A DNA stretch of 51,599 bases, from assembly GCA_003213095.1 (NCBI GenBank), contig QCNV01000008.1, positions 1-51,599 on the forward strand. The letters run 5' to 3'. Below the pieces are notes generated by a model. The model made no database searches and had not been told where the DNA came from. It saw nothing but the letters and a program-made list of their open reading frames with translations. Below, one piece after another: positions 1 to 8,536 of this stretch (position 1 is its first letter; each line of letters opens with the position of its first letter). A program made the position numbers and the translations under genes. Origin of the DNA: SAR202 cluster bacterium AG-426-M11. Lineage in GTDB: Bacteria; Chloroflexota; Dehalococcoidia; Lucifugimonadales; UBA826.

Positions 1-1
1 G

Positions 2-1384
2 AGAAGAGCTGGTTTTTCTGCTACACGATCAGAATTAGAAAAATTTCTCGACAAAGGATATGAACAAACTGTTGAGGATTTACTCTCTCCTGGTGACCCA
101 GGAAATATGCCTGATGATTTGATTAGGAGATATCACGTTGAACAATCTGAGTTAAGAGAATTATCAGGTGCTGGAGCATATTGGTTGTATAGAATGATTA
201 CTACTAATAACCCATTAGAGGAAAAATTGACATTGTTTTGGCACGGTCTGTTTGCGACAGGTTATGCAAAATTAAATCAAGCAAGAGCTCTTCTAAACCA
301 AATTGATATGTTTAGGTCTTACGGTTTGGGTAATTTCAAAGATTTGTTAATAAAGCTTTCTCAAGATCCGGCTATGATCATTTGGTTAGACAATAACGAC
401 AATCATAAAGATGCAATTAATGAAAACTATGGAAGAGAATTATTAGAACTTTTTTCTATGGGAATAGGTAATTACACTGAAGATGATGTAAAAGAATGCG
501 CCAGAGCTTTTACTGGCTGGACTCTCAAGAACGCCGAATATATGGCAATGAGAGCCGGCAAGGACTCGATTTGGCCTTATGGCAGAATTGCTTGGCATTA
601 CGAGTATAGAAATGATGATCACGATGAAGGCAAGAAGACATTTTTAGGACATGAAGGCAACTTCAATGGGGAGGATGTTATTCAAATAATTGTTGATCAA
701 CACGCAACTGCAAAATTTGTTGCGACAAGATTGTTCCAGTTTTTTGCTTCAGATGATGTTGATTCAGAATCACACGATCAGGTAATTTCCGAAATGGTGG
801 ATGCTTATTTCGATTCGGGATATGAAATTAAAGCTGTTTTACGAACTTTGTTTAATTCAGATTATTTTAAATCTCAAGAATGCATGTACTCACGAGTAAA
901 AGGGCCTGTTGAATCCGTGGTTGGTACAGCAAGATTAGCTGGAAGTTATCAACAGCCCCATCTTGATGTTGACAAGCTTTGGTTCCAGACTATGTTTATG
1001 GGACAAGGTGTTCTTGCTCCTCCTACAGTTGAAGGATGGCATGAGGGTGTTGAATGGATAGATAGTGGTTCTTTAGTTGAAAGAGTTAATTATGCTGCTA
1101 AAGAATTTGGAGACACTACAAAATCAGGCGTCAGAGATATTATCACCCGTCTTTCACGCACATACTCTGAACAAATTAATGTTCCAGATTTAGTAGACGG
1201 GTGTTTAGACTTAATTGGTCCAATTCAAGTAGGAGACAATACTCGAGATAGTTTGATAGATTTTGTATCTGAGTTTTCTGATAATAACGTCCTAGACATT
1301 AGTTCTTTTGATTCAAAGGGATCAAAATGTGTTGCTCAAACTTTAGGATTGATAGCATCAACTAGAGAATATCAGTTAGCATAA
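2..1384 (+). CDS. DUF1800 family protein (5' end missing)
   Basis: This reading frame is already open at base 2, reading RRAGFSATRSELEKFL before the first in-frame ATG at 107. That stretch is the usual start of the DUF1800 domain, so the gene begins upstream of the window. The rest fits the family: an LTLFWHGLFATG segment, an ENYGRELLELFSMGIG segment followed by YTEDDVKECARAFTGWT, and a C-terminal half with an APPTVEGWHEG segment. DUF1800 proteins have no firmly established biochemical role; they are often encoded next to DUF1501 proteins, but here the next gene, 11 bases on, is an NHL-repeat protein. The family assignment is confident; function is unknown. Any signal peptide would lie outside the window. 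Confidence 0.9.
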   Translation, partial: RRAGFSATRSELEKFLDKGYEQTVEDLLSPGDPGNMPDDLIRRYHVEQSELRELSGAGAYWLYRMITTNNPLEEKLTLFWHGLFATGYAKLNQARALLNQIDMFRSYGLGNFKDLLIKLSQDPAMIIWLDNNDNHKDAINENYGRELLELFSMGIGNYTEDDVKECARAFTGWTLKNAEYMAMRAGKDSIWPYGRIAWHYEYRNDDHDEGKKTFLGHEGNFNGEDVIQIIVDQHATAKFVATRLFQFFASDDVDSESHDQVISEMVDAYFDSGYEIKAVLRTLFNSDYFKSQECMYSRVKGPVESVVGTARLAGSYQQPHLDVDKLWFQTMFMGQGVLAPPTVEGWHEGVEWIDSGSLVERVNYAAKEFGDTTKSGVRDIITRLSRTYSEQINVPDLVDGCLDLIGPIQVGDNTRDSLIDFVSEFSDNNVLDISSFDSKGSKCVAQTLGLIASTREYQLA

Positions 1385-1395
1385 TTGGAGACAAA

Positions 1396-2421
1396 ATGAC
1401 TATTCATAAAGAACTGTCAATTCCATATTTGAAAACTATTGGAATTGTAAATAATGGATTTAATGGAAGAGGTTTTCAAAACCCTCACAGTGTGACTATT
1501 GGCCCTGACCAAAAAATTTTCGTATTGAATAGATGTGATGTTGCTAGACGTAAGGCAATAAGAATTGGGGTCATGAATTATGATGAAGATTATTTGTATG
1601 AATTTGGATACGGGTTTGGTTCTGGAGAAGGTCAATTAGCTTTGGCTGTAGATATGGTATTCGACTCGACACAAAGAATCCATGTGACCGATGAATTTAA
1701 CAATAGAGTGAACGTGTATTCTGAAACTGGCGAATACTTAACTAAATGGGGTGAGTCAGGTTCAGATGAAGGACAATTTGATGGACCCTCTGGAATTACA
1801 ACAAACTCTAAAGGTGAAATGGTTGTTGTTGACCAAAGAAATAACAGAGTTCAAAAATACTCTAATGACGGTCAATTCATTGGCCAGTGGGGTCAGTCGG
1901 GTTCAAGGGAAGGTCAATTTAATCTTCCGTGGGGAGTTTGTGTTGATGGGTTTGATAATATTTATGTGGCTGACTGGAGAAATGATCGTGTTCAGAAATT
2001 TGATGATTCTGGTAATTATTTAATGAGTATCGGTTCATCTACACCACACGATTCAAAACTGCTAAGGCCTTCTTCTGTCGCAGTAGATTCTTTAGGTAAT
2101 GTTTATGTGGCTGATTGGGGAAATGAGCGAGTCCAAGTTTATGATGATAACGGTGTTTTTGTTAATACGTTACGCGGTGAAGCCACTCTTTCTAAATGGG
2201 CTAAGGAATACTTTGAAGCAAATCCAGAAGAAAAAGAGACTCGTGAGATATCTGACTTAACTCCTGATTTACCTGAGCACTTGAATTCACCGTATCATAT
2301 TTCTTCTCAGACTGAATCTTATTTCTGGGGCCCAGTATCTTTATGTATAGATGCCTATGACAAGTTATATGTAGTGGAAACAAATCGCCATAGAGTTCAA
2401 ATTTTTCAGGGAGCCAAATAA
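1396..2421 (+). CDS. NHL-repeat beta-propeller protein
   Basis: The 341-residue product is built of repeated NHL blades: phrases such as HVTDEFNNRVNVYSETGEYL, VVDQRNNRVQKYSNDGQFI, YVADWRNDRVQKFDDSGNYL and YVADWGNERVQVYDDNGVFV recur about every 45 residues. The fold is expected to be a six-bladed propeller like that of peptidyl-alpha-hydroxyglycine amidating lyases, but no catalytic role can be read from the sequence. No signal peptide is visible at the N terminus. The ATG at 1396 follows a GGAG-type ribosome site (TTGGAGACAAA). Its stop overlaps the ATG of the next gene by one base (TAATG), so the two are probably translationally coupled. A second NHL protein lies at 27510-28541. Confidence 0.85.
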   Translation: MTIHKELSIPYLKTIGIVNNGFNGRGFQNPHSVTIGPDQKIFVLNRCDVARRKAIRIGVMNYDEDYLYEFGYGFGSGEGQLALAVDMVFDSTQRIHVTDEFNNRVNVYSETGEYLTKWGESGSDEGQFDGPSGITTNSKGEMVVVDQRNNRVQKYSNDGQFIGQWGQSGSREGQFNLPWGVCVDGFDNIYVADWRNDRVQKFDDSGNYLMSIGSSTPHDSKLLRPSSVAVDSLGNVYVADWGNERVQVYDDNGVFVNTLRGEATLSKWAKEYFEANPEEKETREISDLTPDLPEHLNSPYHISSQTESYFWGPVSLCIDAYDKLYVVETNRHRVQIFQGAK

Positions 2422-2858
2422 TGCAAGAATACATACCAAGTCCTATTAAATGGGTTGCTGATCAAGTGGAGCTTTATGAAGGTAGTGGTGGCATAGAGGG
2501 TATTACTTTACGTGATACGGGTATGCCTGTAATTATAGTAACTAATATTGGATGGAAGACTGGTGCCATTAGAAAAACACCACTGATGCGAGTTGTTGAT
2601 GGCGAAAATTACATACTAATTGCTTCTCAGGGAGGCAGGCCTAAACATCCTCTTTGGTATCACAATCTCAAAGTGAATCCTAAAGTTGAAATACGAGATG
2701 AAACTAGTGTATTTGACATGATCACAGAGGAGATTCATCAATCTTCAGAAAGAAGTCGGTTATGGGATTTAGCTGTGGCAGCATATCCCCCCTACCAGGA
2801 TTATCAAAATAAAACTGATAGATTAATCCCCTTATTTTTGGCCAAGCCTATCTCTTAA
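2421..2858 (+). CDS. Deazaflavin (F420)-dependent nitroreductase-family protein
   Basis: The 145-residue protein matches the small split-barrel family of F420-dependent reductases typified by mycobacterial Ddn. The diagnostic run is NIGWKTGAIRKTPLM (substrate/F420 side), followed by ASQGGRPKHPLWYHNLKVNP, which contains the glycine-rich segment and the conserved HPLWYHNL of the family. Ddn-type proteins reduce quinones or other electrophiles with F420H2; the substrate cannot be told here. Length is normal for the family. The gene starts on the stop codon of the NHL gene, so it is in the same operon. The presence of cofE at about 17.6 kb supports the idea that this organism makes F420. Confidence 0.85.
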   Translation: MQEYIPSPIKWVADQVELYEGSGGIEGITLRDTGMPVIIVTNIGWKTGAIRKTPLMRVVDGENYILIASQGGRPKHPLWYHNLKVNPKVEIRDETSVFDMITEEIHQSSERSRLWDLAVAAYPPYQDYQNKTDRLIPLFLAKPIS

Positions 2859-2892
2859 ATATTTGTTAAATTTTAAAACCTTCACTTGATGC

Positions 2893-2908
2893 AGAATATT
2901 GATATTCT
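2893..2908. promoter_or_regulatory. Short perfect palindrome upstream of the ABM-like gene
   Basis: AGAATAT-TG-ATATTCT is a perfect inverted repeat with 7-base arms, located 27 bases before the ATG at 2935 and between a TTGATG (2886-2891) and the ribosome site. Its position suggests an operator or a weak AT-only hairpin ending the upstream operon. Arms this short in AT-rich DNA can occur by chance. Confidence 0.3.
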
Positions 2909-2934
2909 TCTTTTAAATAAAAAGGAGAGATATT

Positions 2935-3222
2935 ATGTATGGAACAATTTTTGAGATTAAAGTTAAAGAAGGTCAAGAAGAATCATTAATTGAATTAATG
3001 AATGAATCAGATGAAACTCCTGAAGGCATGGTTGCATGGTTTTTGATGAGGCCTGATGATGGATCTGACTTAGTGGGTGTAGCTGTTTTTGAAAGTAAGG
3101 AAGCTCATGTAAAAAACGCCAATGACCCTGCAACAAATGAATCATTTATGAAAATGATGGAGCATTGTGAATCTGAACCCACATGGAAAGATGGAAGTTA
3201 TATTGCAGGTGCAGTAGCTTAA
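2935..3222 (+). CDS. Small ABM/dimeric alpha-beta barrel-like protein
   Basis: The 95-residue protein begins MYGTIFEIKVKEGQEESLIE and continues with an alternating strand-helix pattern ending in strands such as DLVGVAVFESKEAHVK. This is the layout of antibiotic-biosynthesis-monooxygenase (ABM)/EthD-like ferredoxin-fold proteins, which work as dimers. Catalytic activity is not implied; many members are of unknown function. A strong ribosome site (AGGAGAG) stands seven bases before the ATG. It sits 76 bases after the Ddn-like gene, so it may be a separate unit. The fold-level call is moderate; no specific function is claimed. Confidence 0.65.
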   Translation: MYGTIFEIKVKEGQEESLIELMNESDETPEGMVAWFLMRPDDGSDLVGVAVFESKEAHVKNANDPATNESFMKMMEHCESEPTWKDGSYIAGAVA

Positions 3223-3287
3223 TTAGATGAAATCGCTTGACATGAATGGGTAAAAATTATCAATTTATATAGAATAGTAACTGAGTA

Positions 3288-5738
3288 TTACTTTTCCAGA
3301 ATTTCTAATGAAATCACCTGTTTTTCATACATGGCAGTTATTTCTTCATCAGAGTAGCCCAAGTCTTTTAAAACTTCTTCATTATGTTGACCAAAACAAG
3401 GGCCTGAATTTTGAGGTAAATCTTTTCTTCTTTGCATCCTCCAAGAAGGTCTTGTAGTGAGATGGTATTTTTTTAGTTTATGGAATACTTCAATAAATAA
3501 TTTACGATCTTGAATATGTGGGTCGTTTACTAACAACAAAGGTGAAAATACTGGAGATGCAGGTACTCCTTTAGCTTGAAGAATTTCAGAAATTTCTTCG
3601 GCAGTTCTTTCACTGCACCAATCTTCTAGCTTTTTATCTATCAGTTCAATATTTGATTTTCTTCCTTGGGATGAATTTAGCTCAGGATTGTTAAAATCTG
3701 ATATTTGAACGATTTTTTTAAGTTGTTCCCATTCATTATCGTTTCTACATTCTAAAGCTACCCATCTTTCGTCGATTTCTTCTAATAGATGGCCATCATA
3801 GGAATATATAGGGCGAGGGATTTTATCTGGAATTGTTGCATAAACGTTATGGGGTATAGATGTTGGGTGTTTAAATCCTACTCTGGATTCCATCGGTTGT
3901 TCCAAATACTCAGAAATGACATATTCAGCAATTAGCCCAGTTACTCCATCTCTTTGAGGAATAACTATATAGGTTCCCTCACTAGTTTTTTTTCGATTAA
4001 TCAACCCACAAATTATTGCGGATGCACAAGTTGATCCTGCAATAGGGTCTCCATAAGAAATACCTGACTTATGAGGAGGGCCATTTTCGTATCCTTGAAG
4101 TGCAACAAGTCCTCCCATTTGTTCTATAGTGGGACCGTATCCTATTCTTGAACTGTCTGGGCCAATATGGCCAAATCCGGGCATGGACAAATATATTATA
4201 GAAGGGTTAATTTTTTTGATTTTTTCATAGCCAATTCCGTTACGTTCCGCAACTCCAGAAGACCAGTTTTCTAAAAACACATCAGCCGTTTTTAGCAATC
4301 TTAATAATGCTTCATGCCCTTCAGGAGTTTTGAAATCAATTGTAAGGCTTTTTTTGCCTCGATTATATTCATTGTAGTAAGGAGACAAATTGATTGTTGG
4401 TAAAGCTCCGCCTGAAATTCCTGTTCTTACTGGATCAGGAAATTTTGGACCTTCAATTTTAATTACTTCTGCTCCCATGTCAGCTAAAAATCTCGCTCCA
4501 TATGGGCCAGACCAAACTTGTGTCATGTCTACTACTCTAATGCCTTTGAGAGGAAGATTTAAGGGTTGTTTTTGTTCAGGTACAGAATCAAAAAATAACT
4601 TCCTAGAGCGAATTTCATGGTTATGTTCTCCAATACGGGGTGATGGCAAATAGTTACCTCTGTTTCCGTCAAAAATTATTGGGCCAGATGGTGACGGGTG
4701 AGTCCCAATTTTAGGATTATCGACAAATTTCCAGAAATCTATTGCTTGGTAATGTTCGTTTTGAAGTAATTCTGATGGAGTAGGAATTTTTGCAAAAGGA
4801 GCTCTGAATTGATCTGATTTTTTAAAAATTTCCTCTGAAGGATGTTGTTTTGTATATTCTGGGATTAACTCCATGATTAATTCCGCTGCTTCTTGAGATA
4901 ATGGGGTTGATGAAAACATGTCACTGTTTTTTAATTCGCTCATGTCAATTACATCTAATATAGAGTCTATTTGTCTCCTCATGGCTGCTATCCCAATCCA
5001 TCCGTCAGAAGATTCTTGAACACCCCAATGTCCATTTGCATTATTACCTCTACGTGGAGTGTCTGAATCAAACCATAAGGACATAGGGCCACCCATTTCC
5101 AAGGTCACTGCCTGCACTTCTTGAATTGAAAGATCTATGATATCGCCTACTCCTGAATCTATAGCGGAATAAATGTTGGTTAATAATCCTCCAAAGGCTT
5201 GTATTCCTGATTGTAAATAAGCTTGGTGCCCTACTGGAAGTAATGGTGGCTTGTCTTGATCTCCAGTCATGTGTAATTGACCCCCTGACGCAGAGGAGGT
5301 TAAAGAAGTAGCAATCCAATCTTTTTTCGGTCCAGTTTGGCCGTATGGAGATACTTGTATGACTGAGAGTGAAGGGACATCTTTGATAATAGAGCTTAAA
5401 TTAATTCCTACGTCATTTAAAAATTTTCTAGGATAGCCCTCAATATATCCGTCACTGCTTTTAATTAGATTTTGAATTAATATGATGTCATCTTTGTTAT
5501 TGAAATCTACAGACAATGACTTTTTACCCATTCCTAGATATGCAAATAATATGCTGTCTTCAGGATCATTGCTATTATTTTTCCATGGGGATAAATGTCT
5601 TATGGGGTGACCATTGACTGGTTCTATCGTGATAACTTCAGCACCATATAGGGAAAATAGTTTCCCACAAAAAGCAGATGCTATGTCTGAGGATAGTTCA
5701 ATGATTTTTAATCCATCTAAAATTTGTTGTTGAGTCAT
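3288..5738 (-). CDS. Fused double-domain CaiB/BaiF CoA-transferase
   Basis: The 816-residue protein consists of two family III (CaiB/BaiF) CoA-transferase modules in tandem, starting near residues 8 (LDGLKIIELSSDIAS) and 397 (LKGIRVVDMTQVWSGPYGAR). Single-module enzymes are about 400 residues, so this is a full fusion. Class III enzymes move CoA between acyl-CoA and free acids through an aspartyl-CoA mixed anhydride (Asp169 in formyl-CoA transferase). The second module has the matching GD motif (SGISYGDPIAG, Asp564), but the first has His171 at this place (PVGHQAY). The substrate is unknown. The gene diverges from the flavin monooxygenase at 5856; both may serve organic-acid or ketone breakdown, which is an inference from context only. 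Confidence 0.9.
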   Translation of the reverse strand: MTQQQILDGLKIIELSSDIASAFCGKLFSLYGAEVITIEPVNGHPIRHLSPWKNNSNDPEDSILFAYLGMGKKSLSVDFNNKDDIILIQNLIKSSDGYIEGYPRKFLNDVGINLSSIIKDVPSLSVIQVSPYGQTGPKKDWIATSLTSSASGGQLHMTGDQDKPPLLPVGHQAYLQSGIQAFGGLLTNIYSAIDSGVGDIIDLSIQEVQAVTLEMGGPMSLWFDSDTPRRGNNANGHWGVQESSDGWIGIAAMRRQIDSILDVIDMSELKNSDMFSSTPLSQEAAELIMELIPEYTKQHPSEEIFKKSDQFRAPFAKIPTPSELLQNEHYQAIDFWKFVDNPKIGTHPSPSGPIIFDGNRGNYLPSPRIGEHNHEIRSRKLFFDSVPEQKQPLNLPLKGIRVVDMTQVWSGPYGARFLADMGAEVIKIEGPKFPDPVRTGISGGALPTINLSPYYNEYNRGKKSLTIDFKTPEGHEALLRLLKTADVFLENWSSGVAERNGIGYEKIKKINPSIIYLSMPGFGHIGPDSSRIGYGPTIEQMGGLVALQGYENGPPHKSGISYGDPIAGSTCASAIICGLINRKKTSEGTYIVIPQRDGVTGLIAEYVISEYLEQPMESRVGFKHPTSIPHNVYATIPDKIPRPIYSYDGHLLEEIDERWVALECRNDNEWEQLKKIVQISDFNNPELNSSQGRKSNIELIDKKLEDWCSERTAEEISEILQAKGVPASPVFSPLLLVNDPHIQDRKLFIEVFHKLKKYHLTTRPSWRMQRRKDLPQNSGPCFGQHNEEVLKDLGYSDEEITAMYEKQVISLEILEK

Positions 5739-5769
5739 TTTTTCTTATTTAATATCGGTTTATTGCGCG

Positions 5770-5821
5770 ATTATAAAGTAAATTGGACAAAATAGATCAA
5801 TTATTTTTAAATTGCTATAAT
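5770..5821. promoter_or_regulatory. Divergent promoter pair between CoA-transferase and flavin monooxygenase genes
   Basis: On the plus strand TGCTATAAT (TATAAT at 5816-5821 with an upstream TG) is an extended -10 element for the monooxygenase. On the minus strand TATAAT (complement of 5770-5775), with TTGATC 19 bases upstream (complement of 5795-5800), would serve the CoA-transferase. Both lie in the 117-base divergent gap. Assignment is by sequence match only. Confidence 0.5.
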
Positions 5822-5855
5822 GCCCAAACGCCAGTAATCAAGGAAGAGGTCAAAT

Positions 5856-7454
5856 ATGGTATCTGAAAAAAAATTTGATGTTGTGGTAGTAGGTGCAGGT
5901 TTTGGTGGTATGTATATGTTACACAAATTGTTGGGTTTAGGTTTTAACGCAACTATAGTTGAAGCAGCTTCGGGAGTTGGAGGTACGTGGTGGTGGAATA
6001 GGTATCCGGGGGCTCGTTGTGATGTGGAAAGCTTGGAGTATTCTTATTCATTTTCTGATGATTTACAACAAGAATGGGAATGGTCTCAAAAGTTTTCTGA
6101 AGGACCTGAAATTTTGGAATATGCAAACCATGTTGCTGATCGTTTTGGCCTTAGAGAGCATATTAACTTCAACACGAAAATAAATTCAGTAACTTACGAT
6201 GAATCTAATCATATTTGGACTTTAAAATCTTTGAATGGTGACGTATACAGATCTAACTATTGTGTCATGGCTACTGGCACTTTGTCAGATCCTAACGAAC
6301 CTAAATTTAATGGGTTACATGATTATCAAGGCGATTGGTATCTAACTGGCAAATGGCCTCATGAAGGAGTCGACTTTCATGGGAAAACAGTTGGGATTAT
6401 CGGTACAGGATCTTCCGCTGTTCAGGCTATACCTGTAATTGCAAAAGACGCTAAACATTTGACTGTTTTTCAGAGAACAGCAAACTATTCTATTCCAGCG
6501 AACCAGCAAGTTTTGCCTCCTGAAGAAGTTGCTGAAGTAAAAGCAAACTATTCACAAATTCGACAACAAGCTCGACAAGATCAGGCAGGGATTGGTAGAC
6601 GGGCTCGTGCTGAAGTGAATATTTTTGAAGTTTCTCCTGAAGAAAGGGAAGCAGAATTTCAAAAAAGATGGGATAAAGGGGGAACTGGTTTTACGGCAGC
6701 ATATAAAGATATATTAGAAACTGATGAGGCAAATGCTATAGCTGCAGAATTTGTGAAGCGCCAAATAAAAAATATTGTTAAAGATCCTACAGTAGCAGAA
6801 TTATTGTGCCCAACCAATACTATTGGATGCAAAAGATTATGTGCTGATACCGAATATTTTGAAACATACAATAGAGATAATGTGAACTTAATAGATATCA
6901 ACTCAAACCCTATCGAAGGGTTGTATGAAAAAGGTGTAAAAACTCAAGATCAAAACTTTGAGTTTGATATCGTTATTTTTGCAATAGGGTTTGATGCAAT
7001 GACTGGAGCACTCAAAGCTATGAATATTGTGGGTAAAAACGGAGTTGAGTTAAACAAAAAATGGGAAGAAGGTCCAGTTACTTACTTGGGTCTTTCAGTG
7101 AGTGGATTCCCTAATTTGTTTACAATTACTGGCCCTGGTAGTCCTTCAGTGTTGAGTAATATGATGACTTCAATAGAGCAACATGTAGAATGGATTGCAG
7201 ATTGTATTAGCTATATGCACGAAAATCAAAAAGTGGAGATTGATGCTGATATTCAATCTGAAGAAGATTGGGGTGAACATGTTGAAGATGTTGCCTCTGC
7301 AACTTTAAGGTATGGATGTAACTCTTGGTATGTTGGAGCAAATGTTCCTGGAAAACGCAGGATTTTTATGCCTTATGCCGGAGGCATTCCAAAATATAAT
7401 GAGAAATGTGAAGAAGTTTCTAATAATGGGTATAAGGGGTATACGTTAGTTTAG
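5856..7454 (+). CDS. Flavin-containing monooxygenase, Baeyer-Villiger type
   Basis: The 532-residue protein has both Rossmann dinucleotide motifs of class B flavin monooxygenases: GAGFGG at residues 13-18 for FAD and GTGSSA near 183-188 for NADPH, plus the BVMO signature GTWWWNRYPGARCDVES (43-59). Such enzymes insert oxygen next to a carbonyl using C4a-peroxyflavin. The BVMO fingerprint (FxGxxxHxxxW[P/D]) is present as YQGDWYLTGKWP at 157-168, but the histidine is leucine (Leu163). Length is typical of cyclohexanone- or phenylacetone-monooxygenase relatives. The ATG follows a good GGAAGAGG ribosome site. Its stop overlaps the convergent nuclease gene by four bases. Substrate is unknown. Confidence 0.88.
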   Translation: MVSEKKFDVVVVGAGFGGMYMLHKLLGLGFNATIVEAASGVGGTWWWNRYPGARCDVESLEYSYSFSDDLQQEWEWSQKFSEGPEILEYANHVADRFGLREHINFNTKINSVTYDESNHIWTLKSLNGDVYRSNYCVMATGTLSDPNEPKFNGLHDYQGDWYLTGKWPHEGVDFHGKTVGIIGTGSSAVQAIPVIAKDAKHLTVFQRTANYSIPANQQVLPPEEVAEVKANYSQIRQQARQDQAGIGRRARAEVNIFEVSPEEREAEFQKRWDKGGTGFTAAYKDILETDEANAIAAEFVKRQIKNIVKDPTVAELLCPTNTIGCKRLCADTEYFETYNRDNVNLIDINSNPIEGLYEKGVKTQDQNFEFDIVIFAIGFDAMTGALKAMNIVGKNGVELNKKWEEGPVTYLGLSVSGFPNLFTITGPGSPSVLSNMMTSIEQHVEWIADCISYMHENQKVEIDADIQSEEDWGEHVEDVASATLRYGCNSWYVGANVPGKRRIFMPYAGGIPKYNEKCEEVSNNGYKGYTLV

Positions 7455-8254
7455 GATTCCATTAATGCTCTTTGTTTAGAGTATGCGCAATTTTCACAAG
7501 ATGGATTTGTTTTTGGGAGATCATGTGTAGTCAAGACTTTTAGCATTTCGTCTAGTTTTGAGTCTATCCAAGAAGTATCCCATGTGTATGGAATTAATTT
7601 TTCCTGAAATAACATTTTTCCATAAAATCCTTCAGTTTCTTTTATTCCATTACATACATAAAAGAATGCTGTCGAGGAGACTCTGAAGTTGTTTTTTTGG
7701 AATAAATAAACATAAAAGTCGATTTGCTTTTTGTATCCTTCATGATAGTAGTTTGAAAGGTAATATGAAGGTGTTAGAGGTTGATTATTTGATTGAGATT
7801 TGTAGTCAACTATAATTAATTCTTGATTAGATAAATCAATCCAGACATCATCAACTCCTCCTGTAAGTAGTATGTTGGAGTTTGGTAATTGATATTGGAC
7901 TCCGTGATGTAAAGAGTCTCGCCACTTGTCCATGTCAGGGTGCTTAAACGGGACAATATTAGTCAGTCCGGATTCTTCGAAAATTCTATGAGGTGTTTGG
8001 GTTTCTCGACAAACATCAAATTCTTTTTTTAGTAGATCGTCAGTTAGTGAGTTGAGAGACCATCCTGGCATAGATGGTGATGCTAATCCTTTTACTCTGT
8101 CTAAGTAAAAGCATCTTTGGCAAGTCAGAAAGTCAGAAAATTTTCCCCTACTTAATTTAAAGGGTTTATCAGAATTTGGTGAATATATGTTTCGGGATCG
8201 TTTTCCGGGAGCTTCTACAAATTCTCCTTTACCATTTCTTTTTAAGCTTAGCAA
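7451..8254 (-). CDS. PD-(D/E)XK (RecB/Cas4-like) nuclease with Cys pairs
   Basis: The 267-residue protein carries the RecB-type nuclease core: GGVDDVWID (Asp135 or Asp136), IIVDYKSQS (Asp150, Lys152) and the helix motif KQIDFYVYL (Gln177, Tyr181). Two CxxC pairs frame the core, CQRC at 45-48 and CENC at 253-256, which recalls the Fe-S-bound Cas4/AddB arrangement although the 2+2 spacing differs from Cas4 (1+3). No cas genes or repeats are nearby, so a CRISPR role is not indicated. The start is TTG at 8254, chosen because a perfect AGGAGG lies seven bases upstream. It converges on the monooxygenase gene with a four-base overlap. Function is likely DNA repair or processing. Confidence 0.75.
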   Translation of the reverse strand: MLSLKRNGKGEFVEAPGKRSRNIYSPNSDKPFKLSRGKFSDFLTCQRCFYLDRVKGLASPSMPGWSLNSLTDDLLKKEFDVCRETQTPHRIFEESGLTNIVPFKHPDMDKWRDSLHHGVQYQLPNSNILLTGGVDDVWIDLSNQELIIVDYKSQSNNQPLTPSYYLSNYYHEGYKKQIDFYVYLFQKNNFRVSSTAFFYVCNGIKETEGFYGKMLFQEKLIPYTWDTSWIDSKLDEMLKVLTTHDLPKTNPSCENCAYSKQRALMES

Positions 8255-8518
8255 TAATTTCCTCCTAACTTAAAATTGATCATACATAAAAAAAACTAGT
8301 ATTTTAAGTATAAACAGGCATGGTTTAGGCGCAAATTAGATTACATCTTCTAATTTATATAGTTTGGGTCGCGATGTAAATGAAATTTGCTGATGTGTAT
8401 ATTCGTCATTTTTGTATGAATATATATAATTAATAGTGGTATTCCACTAGGATATACTTAAAGAATTATTCAGATCAATCATAGGTTTTGGTGTGCTATA
8501 ATTTCAAAATCTACCAAA
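8255..8518. other. 264-base intergenic region before prs
   Basis: No gene of convincing length or ribosome site was seen. Near the left end is the AGGAGG of the nuclease gene. At 8434-8449 there is a small perfect hairpin, TAGTGG-TATT-CCACTA, which could be an operator or a weak structure. The right end carries the prs promoter. The remainder is AT-rich and without recognisable content. Confidence 0.5.
8494..8502 (+). promoter_or_regulatory. Extended -10 promoter of prs-secA
   Basis: TGCTATAAT is an extended -10 (TG at 8494-8495, TATAAT at 8497-8502), the same nine bases as in the promoter at 5813-5821. No convincing -35 is seen. The expected transcript start near 8509 leaves only about 28 bases before the ATG at 8537. 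Confidence 0.55.
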
Positions 8519-8536
8519 TTGATAACGCTTATACGT

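Noticed and set aside
3223-3287. Bidirectional terminator between the ABM-like and CoA-transferase genes
   Set aside because: Only a weak five-base stem (AGTAA ... TTACT) was found, not better than chance in AT-rich sequence.
7451-8254. cas4 of a CRISPR system
   Set aside because: No cas1, cas2 or repeat array is near and the cysteine spacing is not that of Cas4.
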